Source of the DNA: Rugosimonospora africana
Lineage (GTDB): Bacteria > Actinomycetota > Actinomycetes > Mycobacteriales > Micromonosporaceae
Direction of reading: 5' to 3'
DNA: 64,000 bases
Assembly (NCBI RefSeq): GCF_016862975.1
Contig: NZ_BONZ01000067.1
Coordinates: 62,001 to 126,000, forward strand
Below, piece after piece: positions 8,183 to 15,665 of this stretch (positions within the stretch are counted from its first letter, which is position 1; the number at the start of each line of letters is the position of its first letter). The notes under the pieces were generated by a model, which had not been told where the DNA came from, did no database searches, and saw only the letters and a list, made by a program, of their open reading frames with translations. A program made the translations under genes and the position numbers.

Positions 8183-9069
8183 CGGATGCTCTCCAATGCG
8201 GGCCGGGGGCTGGTGGTGGCCTGGGTCATGTAGGCCAGGACGAGGTCTTCGAGGGTGATCTGTTCGACGGCCAGCGAGGGATCGTCGATCGGGGTGTCGC
8301 TGCGCACGATCAGGGTGGACTGGCGGTCGGTGTGGCTGCCCTCGATCACCGTCACACCCGGATGCAGGTCGGCCGGGTCGCGCCGGGCGCCGGTCAGCCG
8401 GTAGTGAGTAGCGAGCAGGTGCTCCACCTCGCCGGCGATCCGGACCCGGGAGGCGACCAGCACGATGAGGTAGTCGCAGACCCGTTCCAGGTCGGAGACC
8501 AGGTGCGAGGACAGGATGACGCTCGCGCCGTGGTCGGCGACGAACGCCATCAGGCTCCGCAGGAACTCCCGCCTGGCCAGCGGGTCGAGGCTGGCCACCG
8601 GTTCGTCCAGGACCAGCAGATCGGGTCGTTTCGCGACGGCCATGGTCAGCGCCAGCTGGGCGCGCTGGCCGCCGGAGAGCTTGCCGGCCTTCTGCGCGGG
8701 CTCCAGGCCGAGCGCGGCGATCCGCTCGTCCGCGAGACGCTGGTCCCACCGGGGATTGGTGTGGGCGCCGAACCGCAGATGATCGGCGATGGTCAGGCCG
8801 GCGTAGGTGGGAGTCTCCTGCGCCACGAAGCCGACCCTCGCCAGCTGGGCCGGGTTGGCGGCGGGCCGCCCACCGAGCACTTCGATCGTGCCGGCGGTCT
8901 GCGCCAGCATTCCCACGGCGATCTGCAGCAGCGTCGTCTTGCCGGCGCCGTTGGGACCGACCAGCCCCACGACCCGACCGGGCGGGATGCTCAACGTGCA
9001 GTCGGACAGGGCCGTGCGCCGGCCGTACCTCTTGGACAAGCCGTCGGCCCGCAGCACCGGGTCAGTCAT
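8179..9069 (-). CDS. ABC transporter ATP-binding protein
   Basis: Nucleotide-binding subunit of 296 residues. It shows Walker A GPNGAGKTT, Q-loop VAQETPTYAG, signature KLSGGQRAQLAL, Walker B DLLVLDEPVASLD and the switch histidine in VILSSHLVSDLERV. The last 80 residues form the accessory region common in ABC-2 exporters. ATGA overlaps join it to the regulator before it and the permease after it, so the three genes form one translationally coupled unit. Confidence 0.92.
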   Translation of the reverse strand: MTDPVLRADGLSKRYGRRTALSDCTLSIPPGRVVGLVGPNGAGKTTLLQIAVGMLAQTAGTIEVLGGRPAANPAQLARVGFVAQETPTYAGLTIADHLRFGAHTNPRWDQRLADERIAALGLEPAQKAGKLSGGQRAQLALTMAVAKRPDLLVLDEPVASLDPLARREFLRSLMAFVADHGASVILSSHLVSDLERVCDYLIVLVASRVRIAGEVEHLLATHYRLTGARRDPADLHPGVTVIEGSHTDRQSTLIVRSDTPIDDPSLAVEQITLEDLVLAYMTQATTSPRPALESIR

Positions 9070-9473
9070 CGGGTCGTCTCCTCTATCGACGTGCGGAACG
9101 TGCTCACGAACAGGGCCTGGATGCTCTCGTCGTCCAATCCGGCCTTCCGGGCCCGCCCGAGCCAGGACTTCAGCTCGTCGCGCAGCGGTCCGTGCGCGGC
9201 CAGCGACTGGTCGGTCAGGGACCGGGTGACGAAGGTGCCGACTCCGGGACGGGGTGCCACCAGTCCCTCGTGTTCGAGCTCCCGGTATGCCTTGAGCACC
9301 GTGTTCGGGTTGATCGCCAAGTGCGCGACCACGTCTTTGACGGTCGGGAGCTGGTCGCCCTCACCCAGCAGACCCAGCCGCATCGCCTGCCGGACCTGCT
9401 GGATCAGCTGCATGTAGGGCGCCACGCCGGAACGACTGTCCAGGTGAAACTCGATCACCCTGACTTCTCTCAT
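9066..9473 (-). CDS. GntR family regulator, YtrA subgroup
   Basis: A 135-residue regulator made of the GntR winged helix (YMQLIQQVRQAMRLGLLGEG, VVAHLAINPNTVLKAYRELE) and only a short C-terminal tail, as in the YtrA subgroup. These proteins repress their own operon of ABC exporter genes. ATG at 9473 is listed. The family normally begins at the in-frame GTG at 9458 (VIEFHLDSRSGV), which is an equally likely start. The dyad just upstream of the gene is a natural self-operator. Confidence 0.88.
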   Translation of the reverse strand: MREVRVIEFHLDSRSGVAPYMQLIQQVRQAMRLGLLGEGDQLPTVKDVVAHLAINPNTVLKAYRELEHEGLVAPRPGVGTFVTRSLTDQSLAAHGPLRDELKSWLGRARKAGLDDESIQALFVSTFRTSIEETTR

Positions 9474-9476
9474 TCA

Positions 9477-9521
9477 ACTAGGTTCCTAGTACTATAGAGC
9501 AATAGCACGACTCCCGGTCAA
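9477..9521 (-). promoter_or_regulatory. Promoter and operator of the GntR-ABC operon
   Basis: On the minus strand TTGACC (9521-9516) is followed after 19 nt by TATAGT (9496-9491). The perfect dyad ACTAGG-TT-CCTAGT (9477-9490) begins at the end of the -10 and covers the expected transcription start. This is the position expected of an autorepressor site. Binding by the neighbouring GntR protein is inference. Confidence 0.6.
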
Positions 9522-9607
9522 GAGGGTTGGCAACAGTCGGTCCGCGGGGCCGCGCGGTTTTTGTCGTACCCGGGGAGTACGTCTGTCACCTGGCACAGGT
9601 GTGCAGG

Positions 9608-9692
9608 CTGGCGGGCCTGTCACTGGCGGGCTGTCACTGGCGGGCTGTCACTGGCGGGCTGTCTCTGGCGGGCTGTCTCTGGCGGCCCGTCT
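9608..9692. repeat. 14-nt tandem repeat in the spacer before the Asp-box gene
   Basis: Six copies of CTGGCGGGCTGTCA (the first has one extra base; the last two are diverged). It fills much of the 296-nt spacer 9474-9769. Apart from the promoter at 9477-9521 I see nothing else in this spacer. Confidence 0.85.
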
Positions 9693-9769
9693 TCGGCGGC
9701 GTGTCGCTGGGCGCACCGGTTCGATAAGACAACAGTGAAGACGACTTCTACCGAGGGAAGGCTGAGGGC

Positions 9770-10885
9770 ATGAGCAGCGTGCGGGTGTTGGTGGGTACAC
9801 GCAAGGGCGCGTTCATCTTGACCGCGGACGGTAGGCGCGACGACTGGAAAGTGGATGGTCCGCATTTCGGCGGCTGGGAGATCTACCACCTGGCGGGATC
9901 GCCGGCCGACCCGAACCGGCTCTTCGCGTCCCAGTCAGGCGGCTGGTTCGGGCAGCTCATCCAGCGGTCCGACGACGGCGGTCAGACGTGGACCGCGGTG
10001 GGCAACGACTTCACCTACGAGGGCGCGGTCGGCGAGCACCTGTGGTACGACGGGACGCCCCGCCCCTGGGAGTTCAAGCGCATCTGGCACATCGAGCCGT
10101 CCCGCGACGACCCCGACACGGTTTACGCGGGGGCCGAGGACGCGGCGCTCTACCTGTCCACCGACGGCGGGCAGAAGTGGAAGGAACTCACCGCCCTGCG
10201 CACGCACCCCACCGGCCCGAGTTGGCAGCCCGGCGCCGGCGGCATGTGCCTGCACACGATCATCCTCGATCCCGTGAACAAGGACCGGATCTACGTCGCG
10301 ATCTCCGCTGCCGGCGCGTTCCGCAGCGACGATGCCGGGGAGAGCTGGTTGCCGATCAACAAGGGCCTGCGCTCCGGCGAGATCCCCGACCAGGACTCCG
10401 AGGTCGGCCACTGCGTCCACCACATCACGCAACACCCGTCCCGACCGGACACCCTGTTCATGCAGAAGCACTGGGACGTCCTGCGCACCGACGACGCCGG
10501 AGCCAACTGGCGCGAGGTCAGCGGCTCGCTGCCGTCCGACTTCGGGTTCCCCATCGCGGTGCACGCACACGAGCCGGAGACCATCTACGTCGTACCGATC
10601 ACCAGCGACTCCCAGCACTTCCCGCCCGAGGGCAAGCTCCGGGTCTACCGCAGCAGGACCGGCGGCGACGAATGGGAGCCGTTGACCGCCGGCCTGCCGC
10701 AGTCGAACTGCTACGTCAACGTTTACCGGGACGCGATGGCGGTCGACACGCTCGATCCGTGCGGGATCTACTTCGGCACCACGGGTGGCCAGGTGTACCA
10801 CTCGGCCGACAACGGAGACACCTGGGCACCCATCGTCCGCGACCTGCCGGCCGTGCTCTCCGTCGAAGTCCAGGCACTGCCGTGA
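9770..10885 (+). CDS. Asp-box (BNR) repeat beta-propeller protein, sialidase-like fold
   Basis: A 371-residue protein with at least six Asp-box turns: [39 protein letters not shown] and SADNGDTW. That spacing fits a complete beta-propeller. No signal peptide is visible ([15 protein letters not shown]), so it is probably cytosolic, which argues against a secreted sialidase. No sialidase Arg triad or FRIP motif is evident. The stop overlaps the next gene's GTG (GTGA), so it is tightly coupled to a MoaD/ThiS-like protein. Function is unknown; the pairing suggests a joint role. Confidence 0.85.
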   Translation: MSSVRVLVGTRKGAFILTADGRRDDWKVDGPHFGGWEIYHLAGSPADPNRLFASQSGGWFGQLIQRSDDGGQTWTAVGNDFTYEGAVGEHLWYDGTPRPWEFKRIWHIEPSRDDPDTVYAGAEDAALYLSTDGGQKWKELTALRTHPTGPSWQPGAGGMCLHTIILDPVNKDRIYVAISAAGAFRSDDAGESWLPINKGLRSGEIPDQDSEVGHCVHHITQHPSRPDTLFMQKHWDVLRTDDAGANWREVSGSLPSDFGFPIAVHAHEPETIYVVPITSDSQHFPPEGKLRVYRSRTGGDEWEPLTAGLPQSNCYVNVYRDAMAVDTLDPCGIYFGTTGGQVYHSADNGDTWAPIVRDLPAVLSVEVQALP

Positions 10886-11196
10886 TCCGCGTCGTCCTCC
10901 CGGCTCATCTCAAGACGCTGGCGCACGTCACCGGCGAAGTGCGGCTCACCGTCGACGGTCCGGTCGAGGGGGCCGGACCGGTGACCCAACGGCTGCTGCT
11001 GGACGCCCTGGAAAGCCGGTACCCGATGCTGCTCGGCACGATTCGCGACCGCCGCAGCGGGAAGCGCCGGCCGTTCGTGCGCTTCTATGCGTGCGAGGAG
11101 GACCTGTCCAACGAGTCGCCGGACGCCCCGCTGCCGGAACCGGTCGTCTCCGGCGTGGAGCCGCTGATCATCCTCGGCGCGATGGCCGGGGGTTAG
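10882..11196 (+). CDS. MoaD/ThiS-like beta-grasp protein ending in Gly-Gly
   Basis: A 104-residue protein with a ubiquitin-like pattern: strand [10 protein letters not shown], then VRLTVDGP, the helix [15 protein letters not shown] and a final strand leading to the C-terminus GAMAGG. MoaD and ThiS carry sulfur as a thiocarboxylate on a terminal Gly-Gly, which is present here at the very end of the chain. It is about 20 residues longer than usual ([17 protein letters not shown] insert). It starts at GTG 10882, overlapping the propeller gene. No MoaE, ThiG or E1-like adenylating enzyme is nearby, so it is probably not part of molybdopterin or thiazole synthesis. Confidence 0.75.
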   Translation: MIRVVLPAHLKTLAHVTGEVRLTVDGPVEGAGPVTQRLLLDALESRYPMLLGTIRDRRSGKRRPFVRFYACEEDLSNESPDAPLPEPVVSGVEPLIILGAMAGG

Positions 11197-11865
11197 GTCC
11201 TTCTCTGCCGATCTCGTCGCGGGGCATCCGGCGGGCGCCACGGGTCGCCTGGACGCCCCGGGAACGGTGGCGCTCGCGCTCGGGCGTCCCATTACTCTCC
11301 GTCAGATCCTGCCGTGAGTGGCGGCCGCCGCCACGCCACCGATCACCCGGCCCCCTCGGCGTCGGTCCGCTCGGAACCCTCCTCGTCACCGGGGAGGTCA
11401 ATGCCGCTCGTACGGCATCCGGAGAGCGACTTCATCCGGCTACTGCTCATTCTGTCGCATCACCTGATTTCCGGAAAAGTACGCGCATCTGCCGCGCATT
11501 ACCGGCGCACGTGCATATGCACAACCACAGATCAGCGCCACAGTGGTTACTGTCGGCTGCAGTGACGAGTCGATTACCGTAGGACCGCAATCTCCATCGA
11601 GACCATCGTTCGCGTTTGGCCCTGTTCTGTCGATCTTGTCGAGCCGAGGCGGAGGCCAGGCGTCGATCCGTCGTCCGGCCGCCAGCGGTGCCGAGGAACG
11701 AGGCGCCGCGGTCAAGCGGCCGGGGAACTTCGCAGGCAGGGTTCGCAGGGTGTCTGGATACCGGTGTTGTATCCAGACACCCGAGAACGCAGCCGGTCGG
11801 CGGCTAGGCCCGCCGCAGGCCGGCAGATGATCGGCAGGACAGGGCCTGGCGGAGGGGTGAAGAGC
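11197..11865. other. Long spacer with palindromes, no convincing gene
   Basis: About 670 nt between the MoaD-like and XRE genes. It contains a perfect 12-bp palindrome GTGCATATGCAC (11511-11522) and a 14-bp inverted repeat (11748-11782, listed separately). Its base composition is less GC-biased around 11400-11600 than the genes. Short open frames on both strands show no recognisable protein pattern. Confidence 0.5.
11748..11782. repeat. Perfect 14-bp inverted repeat, 7-nt loop
   Basis: GGGTGTCTGGATAC (11748-11761) and GTATCCAGACACCC (11769-11782) are exact reverse complements around CGGTGTT. No T-run follows, so a classical terminator is unlikely, and it lies about 85 nt before the XRE gene start. 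It may be an operator, an RNA hairpin in the leader or the remnant of an element end. Confidence 0.7.
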
Positions 11866-12684
11866 GTGCCAGTCACTGGACAGCGTGTTGTGCGACGGAC
11901 GCTCGGGCGCAGGCTGACCCGACTGCGCCTGGCCGTGAACAAGACCCGACGCGAGGTCGCCCGGGAGCTCGGCATCTCCGAACCGACTCTGCACCGCATC
12001 GAGACCGGGAAGGTACCCGTCACCGTCGCCACCGTCCGCGCCCTGTGCTGGAGCTATCAAACCGACCAGAGCGCCACCGACGCCCTCGCGGAACTCGCCT
12101 CCGGCACGAACCAACAGCAGTGGTGGGACTCCAGTCCAAACGTTCCCGAGTGGTTCAAGCTCTTCGTGGGCCTTGAGGCCAGCGCCAACCGGATCTACTG
12201 CTACCACGGCGAGGTCGTCCCGGGCGAGTTGCAGACCGAGCAGTACGCGCGCGCGGTCTTCGACGCGGATCGGTCCGGCGACGAGCAGGGAGCCCAACGG
12301 CAGGTGTCACTGCGCCTGCAGCGCCAGAACACGCTGCTCACCCGCACCCCGCCGGCACAGGTGACCACGATCCTCGACGAGGGCGCCCTCACCCGTCCGG
12401 TCGGCGATCGGGACGTCCTCGCCGGGCAGATCGACCATCTCCGGCAGGTCGGCCAGCGGCGTCACCTGGACATCAGGGTCCTGCCCTGGTCGGTGGGCGC
12501 CCACGCGGCCATGGCCGGAGCCTTCCGCATCCTCGAATTCGACGATCCGCAGGACCCTGACATCGTCTACCTCGAATCTCACGTCGGCGCGCTCTACCTC
12601 GAAGAACCGTCCGAGGTCGAGGAGTACCGGCGCATCTTCAAGCTGATCAACAGCGAGAGCGTGTCGATCGACGAGTACCGGTAG
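11866..12684 (+). CDS. XRE family regulator with DUF5753 domain
   Basis: A 272-residue protein with an N-terminal helix-turn-helix (RRLTRLRLAVNKTRREVARE, LGISEPTLHRIETGKVPV) and the C-terminal DUF5753 ligand-like domain (FVGLEASANRIYCYHGEVVP, LLTRTPPAQVTTILDEGALT, VLPWSVGAHAAMAGAFRILE). Such regulators are abundant in actinomycetes and are often paired with a small DUF397 protein downstream; none is present here. The start is uncertain: GTG 11866 lies 10 nt after GGAGG (11851-11855), while GTG 11857 and ATG 11827 are in frame too. Confidence 0.88.
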   Translation: MPVTGQRVVRRTLGRRLTRLRLAVNKTRREVARELGISEPTLHRIETGKVPVTVATVRALCWSYQTDQSATDALAELASGTNQQQWWDSSPNVPEWFKLFVGLEASANRIYCYHGEVVPGELQTEQYARAVFDADRSGDEQGAQRQVSLRLQRQNTLLTRTPPAQVTTILDEGALTRPVGDRDVLAGQIDHLRQVGQRRHLDIRVLPWSVGAHAAMAGAFRILEFDDPQDPDIVYLESHVGALYLEEPSEVEEYRRIFKLINSESVSIDEYR

Positions 12685-12792
12685 CTCGGCCGTCCACGCG
12701 CACAGCCGTCCACGCGCACGGCCGCCCCACGCGCTCGACCGCCCACGTGCGACACGCGATCGTCCGTCCGGGTGGGCGTCCGGTCCGCGTCG

Positions 12793-13299
12793 CTACGGAA
12801 CGACGGTGACCGGCCACAGTCCGGCGCGTACCAGGCGGGTGGCGATGGAGCCGACGAGGCGGTGTCCGGCATGCTCGGACGCGCCGACCACCACCATGTC
12901 GGCGTGCACGTCGATCGCGGCCTGACGCAGTTCGTCGAAGGCGTCGCCACGACGAACCATGAACGTGACCGGTATGCCCATCTCCTCGATCCGGTCCTGG
13001 AAGTGACCGCGCACTTCGGCGATGGCCTCGTCGAACGTGTCTTCCTGCACGGCGGCGGACGTCCCGGCACCCAGCCCGGTCCAGACTCCCGGCACGGCGA
13101 CGTACACGATCACCAGGCGGGCGTTCTGTCGCTGGGCCAGGCCGCCCGCGTACGCTCCGGCCCGCAGCCCGGTACGGGAGCCGTCGACCCCGGTCAGGAT
13201 CACCCGCGGGCCGACGGTACCCCGCTCGAACGGCCCGGGTACCCAGGCGGGACCGTAGTTCTCGATCAGCCGGACCGAACCGGTGCCCTCGCTACTCAC
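12793..13299 (-). CDS. Universal stress protein (UspA fold)
   Basis: A single-domain USP of 168 residues. The core begins RVILTGVDGSRTGLRAGAYA and ends with the nucleotide-binding stretch VVVGASEHAGHRLVGSIATR followed by VTVVP. The expected G-2x-G-9x-G(S/T) pattern is partly kept (GASEHAG...GSIA), so ATP binding is plausible. GTG at 13299 is preceded by GATACT and a 6-nt gap, which would suit a leaderless message; further upstream sequence is not family-like. It is convergent with the XRE gene. Confidence 0.85.
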   Translation of the reverse strand: MSSEGTGSVRLIENYGPAWVPGPFERGTVGPRVILTGVDGSRTGLRAGAYAGGLAQRQNARLVIVYVAVPGVWTGLGAGTSAAVQEDTFDEAIAEVRGHFQDRIEEMGIPVTFMVRRGDAFDELRQAAIDVHADMVVVGASEHAGHRLVGSIATRLVRAGLWPVTVVP

Positions 13300-13521
13300 C
13301 CGGCCAGTATCGACGACAACGCTCCGAAGTCGAGCGGCGGAGGCCGGCTCCCGGCGGGCGCGTGACAGCCGGGCTCGACCAACGCGCCGCCGCACCGCCG
13401 TTCACCTACGTCTCATCCCGCCCATGTCACAGGGTCAGCGACGGTTCCCCGGGCTTTGTGACCATGCGAGGCACCTCGTCCTGCCCAGGGCCGACGGCCC
13501 GAACCGTCCGAAGGACACACG

Positions 13522-14979
13522 ATGAAACGCTTAGCTCCCGGTGCCGCCCTCGCGATGAGCCTGACGGTCGCGGCCGTCACCCTCATGGCCGGCACCGCCT
13601 CGGCACAGAGCACCACCTCCGCACAGAGCACCGCCTCGGCACAGAGCACCACCTCGACACAGAGCAACGGCCCGGCACAGGGCACGGGCCACGCCGCGAA
13701 CGCCGACCGGCACTTCTACACGACCAAGACGCCGTACTCGCCGCAGGAGAGCCTGCGGAACTACCAGGCCGCACCGAAGGGCTTCGTTCCGGTCTTCACC
13801 GAGAACGTCGCCCGTCACGGCTCGCGCGCCATGTCCGACAGCGACGACGGAGACGCCGTACTCGCCGTGCTGCGCGCCGCCGCGGACCAGGGTGCGCTCA
13901 CCGGACTCGGTACGCGGCTGGGCCCGCAGGTGGAGTCGCTGTTGGCCGGCGGCGCGTCCATCGGGTACGGCAACCTCTCCGGCCGCGGAGTTCAGGAGCA
14001 GCAGCAGACCGCGCTGCGGATGGAGCAGCGGCTCCCCTCGCTCTTCTCGGCCATCGTCGCCAAGCAGGAACCGATCGAGGTCGAGACGTCCGGAGTGGAC
14101 CGTGCCGTGGCCAGCGCCAACGCCTTCACCGGCGGCCTGACCACCGGAGACCCGGCACTGGCCGGCCTGATCGGGGCCCCGGTGACCGACAAGGACCTGC
14201 TGTACTTCCACAAGCAGCCGCAGAACGCCGACTACCAGGCTTACCTGGACAGCGACCCCGATCTGGCCGCGGTGATCGCCGAGGTCGACGGGCAGCCGAA
14301 GACCGCGCGTACCGCCAAGGAGGTCGTCTCCCGCCTGTTTACCCGCGGCTTCGTCGCGGCGATGGCGACCGACGACCAGATCTCGTTCGCCCGCTCGCTG
14401 TACGAGCTCTACAGCGCCGTCCCCGACCTGCGCGTGGAAGCCCCGGGCGTGAACCTCGACGCCTTCCTGCCGGCCCAGGACGCCCAGTGGTTCGCCTACC
14501 TCGACGACGCCGAGGAGTTCTACCAGAAGGGCCCCGCCTTCAGCGGTCGCACGATCACCTACGACATGGCGAACGTCCTGCTCGACGACCTGTTCGCCCA
14601 GGTCGAGGACAAGGCCGACGGAACCAGTGACAAGGGTGCCGTGCTCCGGTTCACCCACGCCGAGGAGATCGAACCGCTCGCCGTCCTGCTGGACCTGCCC
14701 GGCAGCACGAAAGCCGCGGACCTCAGCCGGCCGTACACGTACCAGAACAACCCCTGGCGCGGCGAGAACGTGGCCCCGATGGCGGCGAACGTGCAGTGGG
14801 ACCTGTACGCCAAGCCGTCGCCGACCGGCGGTGCGAGCACGAAGCCGACCACCGAGTACCTGGTGCGGATGCTCTACAACGAGAAGGAGACGGCGTTCAG
14901 CGCCGCCTGCCGGCCGATCGCCAAGGGCAGCTACTTCTACGACCTGAACGAACTGGAGCGCTGCTTCCACCGCAGCTGA
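13522..14979 (+). CDS. Secreted histidine phosphatase, MINPP/phytase-like
   Basis: A 485-residue secreted phosphatase of the histidine acid phosphatase clan. A Sec signal peptide (residues 1-29, ending GTASAQ) is followed by an 18-nt-encoded repeat (AQSTTSAQSTASAQST). The catalytic motif is ENVARHGSRAMSD (RHGxR, the phosphorylated His) near residue 97. The proton donor region is FTHAEEIEPL, an HAE rather than HD motif, which is typical of multiple inositol polyphosphate phosphatases. It probably releases phosphate from phytate or similar esters outside the cell. A good GAAGGA site precedes the ATG, and a strong hairpin terminator follows. Confidence 0.85.
   Translation: MKRLAPGAALAMSLTVAAVTLMAGTASAQSTTSAQSTASAQSTTSTQSNGPAQGTGHAANADRHFYTTKTPYSPQESLRNYQAAPKGFVPVFTENVARHGSRAMSDSDDGDAVLAVLRAAADQGALTGLGTRLGPQVESLLAGGASIGYGNLSGRGVQEQQQTALRMEQRLPSLFSAIVAKQEPIEVETSGVDRAVASANAFTGGLTTGDPALAGLIGAPVTDKDLLYFHKQPQNADYQAYLDSDPDLAAVIAEVDGQPKTARTAKEVVSRLFTRGFVAAMATDDQISFARSLYELYSAVPDLRVEAPGVNLDAFLPAQDAQWFAYLDDAEEFYQKGPAFSGRTITYDMANVLLDDLFAQVEDKADGTSDKGAVLRFTHAEEIEPLAVLLDLPGSTKAADLSRPYTYQNNPWRGENVAPMAANVQWDLYAKPSPTGGASTKPTTEYLVRMLYNEKETAFSAACRPIAKGSYFYDLNELERCFHRS
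13603..13680. repeat. 18-nt tandem repeat after the phosphatase signal peptide
   Basis: Four copies and a part of GCACAGAGCACCACCTCC, encoding Ala-Gln-Ser-Thr-Thr-Ser repeats just behind the signal peptidase site. It acts as an in-frame linker. Confidence 0.85.
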
Positions 14980-15058
14980 TCCCCGGTCGGAGCACGTCGA
15001 GCCACCCTCCGCGACGCGGCGGCTCACCCTCCCGGCACTCTCCCCCGGCAACCGCGGC

Positions 15059-15101
15059 GTGGTGTCCGGCGGCGGCAGGTGTTTCCGCCGCCGGGCACCA
15101 C
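15059..15101. terminator. Strong hairpin terminator, probably bidirectional
   Basis: GTGGTGTCCGGCGGCGG (15059-15075) pairs with CCGCCGCCGGGCACCAC (15085-15101) over 17 bp with one G-T pair and a 9-nt loop. It lies between the phosphatase gene and the convergent NlpC/P60 remnant. No U-run is present, as is usual in actinomycetes. Confidence 0.75.
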
Positions 15102-15111
15102 ACCCGCGTTC

Positions 15112-15490
15112 CTACCCGATCTGTCCGTAGCCGGAGACGGGCGCGAAGTCGACGGTGCTGGTGTGCACCACGGTCCCGGGAGAGTAGACGCCGACGACCT
15201 CGTCGCCGCCGACGTAGAGGGTGACCGTGGTGATGCTGTCGGTGCCGTAGAAGACCAGATCACCAACCCGCAGCTCGGCCCGGTCGACGGGCGTGCTCAT
15301 CGCGGCCTGCGCCGCGGCGTTGTGCGGCAGCGGGACACCCACCGCCGCGTATGACGCCTGGACCAGGCCGGGTGCGTCGTAGCTCGTGGGGCCGCTCTTG
15401 TCGGGGTACGACGATTTCCGCGCGATGCGCCAGCCGACCGGTGAGCCGCGCGCTGCCGAGCCAGACCAGGTAAGTCACCCCGGCTAACGC
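15112..15490 (-). pseudogene. NlpC/P60 peptidase remnant, frameshifted and without catalytic residues
   Basis: The C-terminal half is a clear NlpC/P60 domain: YDAPGLVQASYAAVGVPLPH, then ELRVGDLVFYGTDSITTVTL and YVGGDEVVGVYSPGTVV. The catalytic Cys expected in YDCSGLVQ is Ala (YDAPGLVQ), and the His expected in ISHVG(L)YVGG is Thr (ITTVTLYVGG). Upstream the similarity moves to another frame (LAGVTYLVWLGSA, near 15490-15450), and the C-terminal frame has a stop there. The gene has no signal peptide or N-terminal domain left. I read it as a decayed cell-wall hydrolase. GTG at 15342 could start a 76-residue peptide, but it would be inactive. Confidence 0.65.
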
Positions 15491-15665
15491 ATCCTAGGAC
15501 GATAGGTTGGTGGCGCGAATGCCCGGTGCGACCTCGCTCATTCCGATTGGTTGCTTCGTCACTGAAACGTGAGAGATTCGCGATTTCGTACCGATCCGAC
15601 CCGAACGACCTGCTTACGCTCCCCGAGACAGGCGTGGCGTACGCGGGTGAAGGGGGTCGGGCGCC

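Noticed and set aside
9770-10885. A secreted sialidase
   Set aside because: Asp-boxes are clear, but there is no signal peptide, no FRIP motif and no obvious Arg triad.
11314-11565. An 83-codon plus-strand frame in the spacer before the XRE gene
   Set aside because: It has no ribosome site, no domain pattern, and crosses the GTGCATATGCAC palindrome.
13522-14979. An acid phosphatase of the HD type or a glucose-1-phosphatase
   Set aside because: The second motif is HAE rather than HD, which points to MINPP-like enzymes.
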